DNA of 64,000 bases from Dipteris shenzhenensis (Eukaryota > Polypodiophyta > Polypodiopsida > Gleicheniales): NCBI GenBank assembly GCA_047967505.1, contig CM106540.1. One strand, given 5' to 3'. A model generated the notes under the pieces. That model ran no database searches. It was not told the origin of the DNA and worked only from the letters and a program-made list of their open reading frames with translations. Position numbers and translations under genes: made by a program. Of the stretch, positions 22,931 through 33,309 are shown piece by piece. Position 1 is the first letter of the stretch. Each line of letters starts with the position of its first letter.

Positions 22931-23491
22931 TGTTAGATATGCTCAATGACCCACCCTCCTAGTAACCACCAGTGGTCCAAGGTGCTCAAGTTGTGAGGCC
23001 CCCATACGAGGAGAAGCCATGTGTGAGCCTAGGACACTCGATGGATCCTGACTTGCATGTCAGATGAGGTCTATCAATGAGACCGTTGATGGTAGAAAGG
23101 TGATTGTGCGGGAGCCCCTTATTCTTGTTGGGGCCTGGGGGCCAGTTGGGCCCCCTGGTGGGGGTTCAGGGGCGAGAGTCCCCGAGGCGATGGTATAGGG
23201 AATATTCCTTGAATATTCCATGGACGACTAGTCGATTCCGCTGACTAGGTTGACTGGTCGGCTCCACCAACTAGGTTGACTGGTCGATTCCACCGACTAC
23301 GTTGTTCCAAATACCACCCTCGTAGCTATAAAGAGGTGACCTCCCTAGTCCATTGTATCAGATCAGTTCAGATCAGATTAGATCTTCCAGCTAGTAGCTC
23401 TTCACCTAGTATCTCTCTAGATCGCCATCTAAGCTCCATTGTGGGAGTGTATGGGTGGACAAAGCCATCATCTGTACTACATCAGTATTCA
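22931..23491 (+). mobile_element. 3' LTR of the copia element (about 561 bp)
   Basis: It starts TGTTAGATATGCTC right after a polypurine tract and plausibly ends CAGTATTCA at 23491. It contains a TATA box (CTATAAAGAGG near 23326) preceded by three exact-length 26-bp repeats (23226-23303). The start is well supported; the end is inferred from the TG...CA convention. Confidence 0.65.
23226..23303 (+). repeat. three tandem 26-bp units upstream of the LTR TATA box
   Basis: Units at 23226-23251, 23252-23277 and 23278-23303, each of the form GACTRGTCGRYTCC followed by RCYRACTASGTT. They end about 23 bp before the TATAAAG, the usual position of U3 enhancer repeats in LTRs. Confidence 0.85.
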
Positions 23492-23569
23492 AGGTAAATT
23501 TTGTTCCTCTCCATTTTGCTGCGTTCTCTCTATTCTTTGTTCAGTTTCTGTTCTGCTGCGCTGTGTAAT

Positions 23570-26406
23570 TTAAGATGTAATGTGCGAAATAAGTGGTTGC
23601 AATAATTTTATTCTGTCTTTTACATCATACCCCATGTGCTTCTTTGTTTTCTTTGACCTTGATTTCCAAGATACTATGACTGTCTCTGTGGAAAGTCTTG
23701 AAATTGCATCATGGTTTGGGACCCATTCCTTTTTCAGACAACTAGTACTATACAATGTATTGTTATCCTGGTTCTCCTTCCTACCCCTTGGCTCATACCA
23801 TACCACTGTAAATGTTGTAGCTCTCCCTCGGTCATCCATGCTCACGTCAACTACTTTCGCAACCCAAAACTTCACGTTCTCGGGTTCATCATCCGATGGT
23901 CGAGAACTGCAACAAAACAATGGACGTCTATGTCTATTTGTGGCATAAACTCTCTCTTCTTGGGTCCACAATATGGACGTGAGAGCAGCGATTAAAACTC
24001 ATTTTCAAAGAGACCACATGCTGGACACAAGTTGTTACCAACATTTGGCCAAAATAAAGGCCGTTCTGCCTTAATATCATCTTCTCACATTTTTGCAAGG
24101 TCCTTTATCAATTGGTAGGTCTTGCTAATTACAATAGTAGTGTGTTCCTTCCAAGAGGGCTTCCAATTAGGAAATCTTTGGAGCATTTCCTCTTTGTATG
24201 TAGTAAAAGCTTTTAAGCCTTCTATTTCACCTTTGGATTTCTCGTTGAATTCTTTTATAGGAGCCCATGTTGGATGCATTTCTTTGCTCGGGATTGAAGT
24301 TAAGAGAGAGTAAGGTTCTTCAAGTTCCCATTTTGTATCAAGAGAATAGTGTTGCCACTGGATCACTGGTTTTTCATCCTTTAAGAAAAAGCAAAAATAG
24401 TGTGGAGCGCTATGACCTATCAGGGCATCACCATCTTTTTGTATGAAAGGTAGAATAGCTCTTCCAATCATACATCCTCTCAACCATTGAGCATACTGTT
24501 CCTTCCTTATGGCCACCAACTTGCCTCCCACATTTTTCTATCAAGTCACCCATCGTCTCCATGTCCTTGTGTTTTAAGTTCTCTTGAAACCATGCTAAAT
24601 ACCTGATCGATATCCTCATGTGTGTGCCTAACAAACAAAAACCCAACTTCAATCTCATTGAAGATTCTATGAGCGATTAGCATTGTCTGCTTGTACTCTC
24701 AAAGTTGCTGGTAGGTGACCTTTTTTTGCATGTACATTGTGAATTGCCTTCATAACGGATGTTACAACTTGATTGCTATCATGTAGATGCAAGGAATCAA
24801 TCCATATGTCTGCAAAAAACTTAAATCCCTGCACTAACACTCCACATAGATGTGTCTTTAGAAAGTATTTTCCTTGTAGCTTAGGTGGAGTGTTAATGAA
24901 TCGAGGTAATGTTGTTGTATTTTGATCCATACCATTTACAATAATGCACATGTACTCATTTGGGAGAGAAATAGCTTGCTCCTTCCAAAATGCATATTTT
25001 ATCCTAGAATGTCGAACAAGTCCATGATGAAATTCTCTCTTTTTTTTGTAAGCTTCTTTTTGTTCTGGAGATGTTGCACTCTCAAGTGCTCGTTTTAGAT
25101 CATCACAGTCGTTGCACTTTGACATTTTTTGCCCATTTTTGCCTCTTTGGGATTTTAACATGTCCAAAGATTTTTTTCCAAAGAGTATACAAAGTATGAA
25201 AAGATGTCGGTGCATGCCCTTTTTGCCTCTGTGTTTCTCCAATAGAGTTAAATACTTCTTTTTTAGTCAAACCTATCGGAAGATGCATTTCTGATAGATG
25301 GGGTTGCGGTAAAGCATTTTTATAAATGTAATCTTTCAGAATTAGTGTTTCCGCAACCATTGAGGCTCTTATTTTGGGCCTTCCTGTGTTTCCGTGAATG
25401 TTAAATTTAACTCCATACTTTGCTTTATTAGCCAAATTCCAATATGTGCCATGTGATAATCCTGTAATAATGCGATATGCATTATTGCAAACACTTTTTC
25501 CATTTATAAGAGGCCTTATCTGTTGTCCCAAACTTTGCCTTTGCTTATCATTTACAAGAAAGCAAGATAGTCTCGTGAGTAGGTATTCATTTCTTCTGCT
25601 CCCTTTCCTTTGCCAGACATGTTCTCTATAGCCCTTTATGTCATGTAAGTTAATGGATCGCATAATATATGCTTATAGCATGTAGATCGCATTGCTTTTA
25701 GCATATCATCTTCATTCATTACTCTTATTCTCTTTGGTTGCTTTTCTAGATTTGCCTAGACTCGTTGTCATTTCATGCATCTGTATGTCTATTTTGGGAC
25801 CTTCTGTACATTCTTATTTGGATTTGTGTAGTTCTCCTTGTAAGATTTATTTGTCACATTGTTTTCATGGGATGTTGCATCCTTCATCTTATCACTCTGA
25901 CAGTCAAATACTGAATAGTCCTTTGTTGATGTCATCCTTGCTTTTGATACATTCGTCAAACCATTTGTAACATTAACTGTTTCACAATCAAAGTCAAATA
26001 CCGAATAGTCCTTTGTTGATCTCATCCCTACTTTTGATAGAATCATAGAACCACTTGTTACAGTGGCATTAGAGTGTCTAGAATGATCTTCAAACTTATC
26101 TATTCCTGAGAGAACATCACTCATTGATGCACTTTCTATGGATTTCATAACTCCATAGTCAGTGGTGATAGAGTGTCCAGAATGATCTTCAAACTCATCT
26201 TTTCTTGACAGAACATCACTCATTGATGCACTTTCTATGGATTTCATAACTCCATAGTCTTGAAACTCCTCTACTCCAGAGAGAACATCACTCATTATAC
26301 TATCATGCATGATTTCCATAATTCCATAGTTACTTGGTTTGACTCCAAGAACTTTATCAGTATCCATGAAGCCATCCATGCTTGAAAATGTAAGAAAATA
26401 ATACAA
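23570..26406 (-). pseudogene. dead paralogue of the DUF7869-like gene at 53357-56827
   Basis: Minus-strand blocks are colinear with the intact gene. 26406-25789 is the SDVLSGVEEF repeat region and STKDYSVFDFDC segment. 25663-25103 has YREHVWQRKGSRRNEYLLT, ICN-like Cys, ITGLSHGTYW and HGNTGRPK. 25242-24667 has KMSKCNDCDDLKRALESAT, then the RNase H-like start. 24658-24085 holds HTHEDIDQVFSMVSREL and what follows. 23971-23570 is the C-terminal KFWVAKVVDV module. The N-terminal ~200 residues are absent. Inactivating changes include VDGMDQ to VNGMDQ, loss of CWRENKN with a frameshift after QADN, GHTHED to RHTHED, and several further frame breaks. The copia LTR ends 79 bp beyond its 3' end. Confidence 0.88.
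26075..26295 (-). repeat. internal duplication of the SDVLSG repeat region in the pseudogene
   Basis: The stretch encoding DYGVMKSIESASMSDVLS occurs twice almost unchanged (about 26112-26162 and 26212-26262), and SDVLSGVEEF, SDVLSRKDEF and SDVLSGIDKF are its three diverged motifs. The intact paralogue has no YGVMKSIESAS duplication, so this copy expanded its own units. Confidence 0.8.
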
Positions 26407-27107
26407 CGTCTGTGCTCAACAGATAACACGATCTCGTATGCAAGAGAGAAAACAAGATAGTATGGAGAATCAAAATTTTGATTACTGTAGAACTGATACA
26501 ATAGATGGCGCTGCCTCCCAACCGTGTGCTCCTGTGAAAGAAGCTTCGATGGTATGCTGGAAATAGTAGAAGATGGAGGCTGGATGCTAAGGAATCAGGG
26601 TTGCTATAGCCAGTGATGAAATGGGCTTCACGGGCTTGCTCTTATATAGCCACCAGTCGTAGTCAGTTAGGCTCAATTGGGTGACCAACCCAGTTTGCCC
26701 AAAACAGTCGACTAGGGGTCGGTCCCGAAATAGGCCACCGACCATACGATAGAATCGGTGTGCAAAACAGAGCAATAGACCTATGGTCACCGTTCGGCCC
26801 AGAGCCCATCCGGGATCATTTGAGGCTCCAAATGGGCCCCGCAACCCGAGAGTGGGCTACCTCGGGAAATGCTCCGTCTACTCTCAGTGCGGTCAGTCAA
26901 GGGATGCCTTCCCACACTTGCATGTAGCCTAGTTGGCGGTGTGCCAACTCTATCTGAAGCCATCCAGCCATCAGGCCACACATGGCCCCCATCTGGTGTC
27001 CAAACCAGGACCTACCGGATAACCGAGCTACTCAAATGCCTTCTCCTCATATGGGGGGCTTACTAGTAGAGTTAGCTGGTTCTCGCGTAGTTACACGAGA
27101 GTGGAGC
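26407..27107 (-). other. LTR-like region with a TATA box
   Basis: No coding sequence. On the minus strand GGTGGCTATATAAGAGCAAG (TATA near 26641-26649) is followed by C/T-rich leader-like sequence and ATTGTATCAGTTCTACAG near 26490. It lies directly after the truncated copia integrase, so it may be that element's 3' LTR brought next to it by internal deletion. Termini were not found, and no second copy is present. A perfect 16-bp palindrome AATCAAAATTTTGATT occurs at 26467-26482. Confidence 0.3.
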
Positions 27108-27405
27108 ATATCCATATCCTTCTACTGTAGTCGTCGATTAGCATCATGAAGTAGTAGGAACCACCCAAAGCTTCTGTCTCCATCTTTTCATAGAGGTCCG
27201 TGTGAACGAGCTCTAGAGGAGCCTTTGCCCTACTGGCCTCTTTAGGAAAGCGATGCCGATGCTGCTTGCCCATCATGCAAGCTTCACATACATCGGGCAG
27301 ATCTGAAATTTCTAGTAGGTCTACAATCATTCCACTTTTATGCATCTCTTTCAAAGAACAAAGGTTTAGATGACCAAACCTCTCATGCCACAGCTTAGTG
27401 TTCTT

Positions 27406-27447
27406 CACATCCGCTCGAGCACATCCGCTCGAGCACATCCGCTCGAG
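27406..27447 (+). repeat. three perfect 14-bp tandem units in the integrase region
   Basis: CACATCCGCTCGAG occurs three times head to tail (27406, 27420, 27434). On the coding strand it gives RMCSSGCARAD between LSVLE and VKNTKLWHERFGH. One or two copies would put the two sides out of frame; three keep the frame open. Confidence 0.92.
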
Positions 27448-27934
27448 CACTGAAAGATGAGAGTTCGTAAATGTTGTTGCGCCATGTACCTTTACCAATG
27501 ACCTTCCCTTGAAGATCTAGAATCTATGCACCATTCTTATCGAATTCAACTTTGAGTTCCCGATCCGTGATCGTGGAAATGGACAACAAGTTCCTCTTGA
27601 TATCTGGCACATAAAGAACATCGGACAACTGTTTTACAACTCCATCTGACTTGAGAGCAATCGCACCTTTTTCTTTTGCTGGACATTTTGCATCATTGCC
27701 GACTGCTACTAGGATGTCATTCCCTATCGCCTGTAGAGAGGTATACCAATCCTTCCGACTGGTCATGTGGCACGATGCACCACTGTCAATGATCCAAGGT
27801 TCATCCACAGGTACATGAACTGCCTCCGTGCAAATCTTCTCAATTGCTACGAACAGCTCTATTGGTGCTACCTGCGCACTGTTGCTGGACTCTTTCTTTA
27901 CTCCATTCTTCTCATCTGCAATCTTCTTTCGGCA

Positions 27935-28714
27935 CTAATTTTGCTTGTGCCTTGCCTTGTTGCAATAGAAGCACTTGATCTTCTTCTTTCTCTTTTTATC
28001 ATCAGAAGAAGATGGGTTACCAGAGTCCTTATCCTTACCTTTCTTTGATCCGGTCCAGAAAGCCGAATCTTCCCCAGTCCTCGTCTTTCTACGCATCTCC
28101 TCCTCCAGAAGCATCGTGATGAAATCCTCAAAGTTGAGGGGTAGATTTTTGTTCTGCGTATTCAGTGCCATAACAAGACCATCATACTTTGGTGGGAGAA
28201 TCCGTATGGACCTTCGTGTTAGAATCTCCCTGGTGATGGTGATACCAATCGCAGTCATCTGATCATGCAGATTCTTCACCCTGGTGATGAACTGCTCTGC
28301 CGCTTCAGATTCAGACAACTTCTCGTTTGCGAGTTGAGTCTCCAGATTCTGAATCCGCATCTGATTCATGGTCTCGTACTGATTTTTCAAGACCGTCCAT
28401 GCCTCCTCCGCTATCGTGACATGTTGAATTAACGCCATGATGGAATCACTAACACTGCAAACAATAGAACATAGCGCATCTGCATTTCTTCTTGTCCACG
28501 CGAGAATCTCATCCGCAGTTAGTACTATCTGTTGTCCTGCATTGGCTAGATCCGGTCTCGCAACCGGCCTCACATCCACCCCAGTAGCAGTGTCCCAAAG
28601 CTCGTATGCGCTTAGGATGGTCTTCATCTTGAGCTTCCAGAGTGGATAGTTAGAGCCGTCCAACTTTTCGCTTTTGTCGAACGGTGAGATTCGTAGTCTT
28701 GCGGGCTGGGCCAT
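27935..28714 (-). pseudogene. copia Gag with zinc knuckle
   Basis: A 259-codon open frame for the retrotransposon nucleocapsid-type protein. It has the copia UBN2-like pattern in its first two thirds (LDGSNYPLWKLKMKTIL, ALIQHVTIAEEAWTVLKNQYE, LETQLANEKLSESEAAEQFITRVKNL), then a Lys/Ser-rich linker and the CCHC knuckle CFYCNKARHKQN, cut by a stop one residue before its fourth ligand. The usual Gly before His is Arg here. Probably inactive. Confidence 0.85.
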
Positions 28715-28739
28715 CTCTCACAATTTGCTCGCAAACAGA

Positions 28740-29177
28740 AAACACACTACCAAATATGAGTTTCACTTTCATTTTCAATTTACTAGTTTAATTTCTCAAT
28801 TAAAATTTTTGAAATATAGTATTAAAAAATGCATTTTGTGTTGGAATATAGAAAGTATAATTTCAAATTTATCACGTTTTTTAAAATTTTAAAAGTAGTT
28901 TAACTTACATTCATATATTATTAGTTTTATTTATTTCTTTTTAGGAGGAATTAATATATTCTTCTACGTAAATATTAAATTTTTTATTTTAAGTCTTATT
29001 TTCTTAATTTTACGTTTAATTTTTTATATTTTTTCATAAACTTTAAGTTAAATTAAATTTATTTATATTTCAAATTTTGTGATTTCAAACTAATAAGAAT
29101 CTACTTTGTCAAAATTTAAACTTCTTATGAATGTGAATTTTAAATTCTTATTAGTTTTAAGTTAAATTAATTTGAAT
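28740..29177. other. AT-rich stretch, no gene
   Basis: Strongly A/T-rich sequence with TTTTAAATTTT-type words upstream of the copia gag. No LTR termini or primer-binding site were found here. Confidence 0.6.
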
Positions 29178-29556
29178 AAAAAAAGAGTTTAGGGGTTTAG
29201 GTTTAAGGTTTGGGGATTGGGGGTTTAGGGTTTAGGGTTTAGGGTTTGGGAGTTAAGGCTTACGGGTTTACGGTTTAGGGTTTAGGTTTGGGGTTAGTGT
29301 TTAGGGCATTAGTATTTGGGGGTTAGGGTTTAGGGTTTAGGGATTGGGGTTTAGGGTTTGGGTTTAGGGTTTAAGGTTTGGGGGTTTAGGTTTAGGGTTT
29401 AGGGTTTGGGGATTTGGGTTTAGGGTTTAGGGTTTGGGTTTAGGATTAGGGTTTGGGGGTTTGGTTTTAGGATTTTAGGGTTTGGAGGATAGGGTTTAGG
29501 GTTTGGGAGTTTGGTTTTAAGGTTTAGGGTTTAAATTTTAGGGTTTAGGGTTTAGC
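29178..29556 (+). repeat. degenerate interstitial telomere-type repeat (TTTAGGG)n
   Basis: About 380 bp of TTTAGGG units mixed with TTTGGGG, TTTAGGTTTAGGG and GGGGTTTAGG variants, all with the G-rich strand on plus. TTTAGGG is the telomere repeat of most land plants. The array is flanked by ordinary AT-rich sequence on both sides, so it is internal, not a chromosome end. Confidence 0.9.
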
Positions 29557-29956
29557 AGGCTGCGTTAAATTTTATAATTTCAGTTTCATCTCCTTTGAAA
29601 ATATATAAAAAAATGCTTGTTTTTATGTTTTTATATGTGCTTTGAAGATTGGGTTTTTCTTAAATTTTATCCGAAAACTAGTCCAAAAGTATATGTAAAA
29701 ATGAATTTGTACATTGACAAGTCCAAAATTAATGAAATAAGTGTTTAAGGTGAATGCCTCGAGTTTTTAACCCTTGTGATCTTACTATATATTAAGTAGG
29801 GAGGAGGCTAGCTTAGTGCCATGTGTCATCAAACTGAAGCTTGGGAGGAGAGAGAGGAGGGAGGGCAAGGGAAGAGAGAGGAGAACCGCCACATAGCATG
29901 TACACGTAGTGAGCACAATGGTTAAAGTGCCATGTGGCATGGCACAATCACTCCTG
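29557..29956. other. no recognised gene; contains the second copy of the 8.69-kb repeat
   Basis: At 29776-29850, CTTACTATATATTAAGTAGGGAGG...GTGCCATGTGTC matches the repeat at about 8680-8740. The rest has no recognised content. Confidence 0.45.
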
Positions 29957-30235
29957 GAGATGAGGTGGAAGAGTCCCAGGGAGCACAGAGTAGACATACG
30001 TAGTGCAACAGATGAGGTGGCACAATATCAATGACATGGCACAATGCGGCACTCTGGCACACTCGTTGATGACGTGGTGTAGCACAGCACTACAGATGAG
30101 GTGGTGTAGTCCTAGAGAGCATAGAGCAAACACGGGTAGTGCAACAGATGAGGTGGTGCAATATTGATGATGTGGCATAATGCGGCACTCTAGCGCACTC
30201 ACCGATGATGTGGTCCAGCATGGCACTGTAGATGA
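29957..30235 (+). repeat. two tandem units of about 136 bp
   Basis: The unit GTCCYAGRGAGCAYAGAG...GTAGTGCAACAGATGAGGTG...GCGGCACTCT...GCACTCRYYGATGA occurs from about 29957 and again from about 30093, with point differences. Not coding. Confidence 0.8.
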
Positions 30236-30443
30236 CATGGCATGATAGTCGAGGAATGATGTGCTTTTACATTTACATGGCGTTATTCGCTCAAGCTCTG
30301 TCAATGGACTACCATGTGTCACGCATGGGGCTCGAGATTTATGGTAAATTTCCTCGTGTTGGCTACAGTAAATTTACTCATGGTGGCTACAATAAATTTT
30401 CTCATGCAAATGTATGGTGCGTGATATTGAATGGATGCTCTGC

Positions 30444-30696
30444 CTCTTCTTAGTTGTGAAAGCCAAAAGAACTCTAAGTACAAAGAAATAGATGAACCAT
30501 ATATGTGGGTCTCAAACCAAACTCAGCTACTAAGGTGGCATACTAACTAAGCCACGAACTAGAGTACATAAAGATAGCTGTCATCCAGCTATTATTCATG
30601 GGCAGTGTACTAACCGCATCTGCATCTAACAAGTCGGTTACATAAATGCACAACGATCACCCTAGCATATCACGAGTGGAGCTCGATATCTCAATA
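30444..30696 (-). mobile_element. copia LTR, minus orientation, related to the LTR at 40284-40537
   Basis: Reverse-complemented, it aligns end to end with 40284-40537: TGAGATATCGAGCTCCACT, TGCATTTATGT, GATGCGGTTRGTACAC, CCCATGAATAATAGCTGGAT, CTTTATGTACTCTAGTT and GGCTTTCACAACTAAGAAGAG all occur in order. Its outer terminus has mutated (TATTGAG for TGTTGAG). No pol or polypurine tract adjoins it, so it is a solo or severed LTR. Confidence 0.85.
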
Positions 30697-31170
30697 GACA
30701 TGACTAACTTTGACACCAGTAGTGATGATGGAAGATCCAATGCAAAAGATAAATGCTCTAAAAATGAAAAATCCAAGTCCACTGCTAAAACATCAAATGA
30801 AGATCGCCTAGAGGCCATGACTATGAAGCTAAAAGAAGGAATGATTCAGGCCATGGAACAAAAACTTCACATGTCTCAACTGCCACCTTCGACTGATCCA
30901 TGGCGAGAAAATGTATGGTGCCCACACTCGAGCCCACACTGCATGGCCAATCATACATCAAATGAATTCCCGGTCCTAAGAGCCAGGATCACTACACAAG
31001 CAAATCCACCGCCAAGGTTGTGGTGCCATAACTACATAGTCAGTGGCCATGCATCTTCAACATACGCCACAACTCGCCTCAACCTCAACAATACCAATCG
31101 CCACCCATACCAGTGTATAAGCAACAGGACTTGCACAAGCACCCCCAACTCCAAGTCTAAATCCTGATCC
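30697..31170 (+). pseudogene. retrotransposon Gag-like fragment with ruined zinc knuckles
   Basis: A plus-strand frame continues out of the antisense LTR into DMTNFDTSSDDGRSNAKDK..., then EDRLEAMTMKLKEGMIQAME, then two knuckle-like motifs. The first reads WCPHSSPHCMANHTSNEFPVL and the second WCHNYIVSGHASSTYATTR. In each, the spacing is that of a Cys-His nucleocapsid motif, but some ligand Cys positions are Ser, Phe or Tyr. The family assignment (gypsy- or copia-type) is uncertain. Confidence 0.55.
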
Positions 31171-31379
31171 CATTTGGACACAAGTCCCGCAATTAATTAG
31201 GAATCCAAATCCACGACCATATCCAAGAGCTCTCCAAGAGAGCCAAATCTAGCTCCTCAGGCAATTCCAATACAACAACTGCAAGCCAAGGAAGTAGACT
31301 CGCCATTCGAGTATGAAGCCAAGTACCCAGTGTACTATGTAGAAGGTGCAGAAGGTTTAATACTGGTCTATGAAAATGA

Positions 31380-31480
31380 AGGATGGGATGATGGACTCTA
31401 ACACCAGCAGTGATAATGGAAGAGCCATTACATGAGATAAGAGCTCTAAAAAGGGAAAATCCAAGTGGATATAATCCTCC
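31380..31480 (+). repeat. partial second copy of the gag-like segment
   Basis: GACTCTAACACCAGCAGTGA...TGGAAGAGCCATTACATGAGATAAGAGCTCTAAAAAGGGAAAATCCAAG parallels 30702-30782 (GACACCAGTAGTGATGATGG... AAAAATCCAAGTCC). Diverged and out of frame. Confidence 0.7.
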
Positions 31481-31739
31481 TCGCTATGGACCAAAAATTG
31501 CATAAGCTTAGAGCAGAAGCCACTGGCATGCCATAAGTTCAACAACCATTGGGTACACGCATGACATCCCAACTCTAAAATCAAAATAAGCTATAACTCA
31601 TGGACGGGTAATAAAATGGATTTGGGGGTATGTTGTCTCTTTACCAACATGGACTTAGGTAGCACAAAATGTGTGTGTAGAGTAGCGGGAAACATCCACT
31701 TGTACTTGCATAAGGCTAGGAGTAATGTCTCTTAGGAAT

Positions 31740-32010
31740 CCTCAACATGCATTTTCAACATGCAAGTCCTACATGCAACTCCTACATGCATGTTCTACAT
31801 GCAATTTCCTACATACGATTCCTACATACAGTTTGTACATGCAACTCCTACATGAATTTTCTACATGCATCTTCTACATGCGACCTCTACATGCAACTCC
31901 TACATGCAACATGCAACTCCTACATGCAACATGCAACTTCTATATGTGCATCCTAGATGCAAGTTCTACATCTAGAGAGAGAATGTCTTACAATTCCTAC
32001 ATGCAGAGAA
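31740..32010 (+). repeat. minisatellite of CTACATGCAACTC-type units
   Basis: About 18 imperfect units of 12-15 bp, each carrying YTACATGCAA or a variant, fill this stretch. An open frame over it encodes a repetitive Cys/His/Met string and is not a real protein. Confidence 0.88.
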
Positions 32011-32154
32011 AGAAGCTCTTCAACTTGTATAAATGTACCCCATAATGGAATGAATCCCGCACTAGCTGGGGAATTGTTTTGAGTTCTACTTTGGTATTCC
32101 AAGCAATTGTCTCCAAGTATCCATGCTTCCTTGCACTCCACTTCCAAAAGCATG

Positions 32155-32290
32155 TCCTTGCACTCCTCCTCCCCTCCTCTCCCTCTCATCCTCCCAACTC
32201 CTTCCCTCCTCCTCCCTACTCCTCCCTTCTCCTCCCTCTCCTCCTCCCTCCTCCTCCCTCCCCTCTCTCTCCTTCCCCCCCATGCTCTTA
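32155..32290. repeat. CCTCCT-rich low complexity
   Basis: Plus strand of CTCCTCCCTCCTCC units, with overlapping spurious open frames on both strands. Confidence 0.88.
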
Positions 32291-33300
32291 TACCTTCTTC
32301 CTCTACCACTCGTATGGTCCCCCTAAACCCTTAGTCCCTCGAACCATGAACTCCATGATCTTCGAGGGAGATGAGTTCTCCGCCATGTACTCTACCCTAA
32401 ACCTTCGATTTTCGTTCTAACCCTTAAACCGCTTTTGAACACTGGAACCTATTCTAAACTATTAACCCTCTTCTAAACCTAGGAACCTTCTTCTAAACCT
32501 TGGAAACTCCTTTTGAACCCTGAACCTCCCTCTAACCCTTAAAACTCCTCCTTAACCCTTCAACATCCAATGAAGGTGAAAGCCTTCATTACCCCAATCA
32601 TGATCATGCATGCTCCTTTAACACATGCATACACTATGTTTTCTTACCACACTTAAGCTTACATCTCTCACCTGGAATATGACCTGAGGTCCTAAGCTAC
32701 ACTTATACTACAAACAATGACACCAATATATCTGTAGATGACAGAAAGCCTCAGAACACTATATATTGAGAATACCCTACTCATCCTACGAAAACCTTGG
32801 GAAAGAGCCAACAATATGTTAAAGAGTTGTTTTACTATTTCTCAATGCTACTATCACTAGTATCGTTGCTCTCTAATCATGGCTAGAAGAGTCACTCGAG
32901 ACCTCATCTTATCCCTCATGGTATAGAATTTATTAATTTTGGGCTAAGATTTCTTTCTCGAAATATTATTGATGCCAGATTGGATCTTGTAACCCACAAG
33001 AAATGTTCCTCTGATGAAGTGTGTCTTGATACCACCCACGTGCATGCACTTCCAATTAAACTTCACCCATTGTTTGTCATGTTTAATTTTCTCTGTTACA
33101 TGGGATAGCAATTCTTACAAATGCCATATGGTGGAAACATGAGGGAGAGGGTTTGGATTTATTGAAAACTGCCAGAGATTTGGGTGGTCCATTAATCTAG
33201 TGAAAAACAACAAGCCAATATGGGCATAGAAAATACATTCCAAATCAAGAATATAAAAAACAAATCACTCATCGCATATAATCATGCAAACATTTGCAAT
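32291..33300. other. no recognised gene
   Basis: At 32390-32560 there is a loose pattern of CTAACCCTTAAAC and TTCTAAACC words that recalls the complement of TTTAGGG but is too irregular to call. The remainder has no recognised content. Confidence 0.45.
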
Positions 33301-33309
33301 ATATAGAGA

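Larger units (their letters stand above)
27108..28714 (-). mobile_element. copia gag, protease and integrase remnant, truncated before reverse transcriptase
   Basis: Minus strand. Gag (28714-27935) begins MAQPARLRISPFDKSEKLDG, has the copia gag pattern SNYPLWKLKMKTIL..., EEAWTVLKNQY and a zinc knuckle KCFYCNKARHKQN followed by a stop in place of the residue before the last Cys. The protease has WIIDSGASCHMTSRKDWY (27808 onward). The pre-integrase has LWHERFGHLNLCSLKEM and CEACMMGKQHRHRFP. The integrase core retains VHTDLYEKME and LIDDYSRRIWI. Homology stops near 27108; reverse transcriptase and RNase H are missing. A stop splits protease from integrase at 27524. No clear primer site lies upstream of gag. 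Confidence 0.88.

Noticed and set aside
29178-29556. True chromosome end
   Set aside because: The TTTAGGG tract is degenerate and flanked on both sides by ordinary sequence, so it is internal.
31725-32045. Cys/His/Met-rich 106-codon frame, zinc-binding-like
   Set aside because: It is a translation of the CTACATGCAAC minisatellite, not a zinc protein.
32390-32570. Second telomere-like tract (CCCTAAA-like words)
   Set aside because: TTCTAAACC and CTAACCCTT words are too irregular and spaced to support a telomere-derived array.
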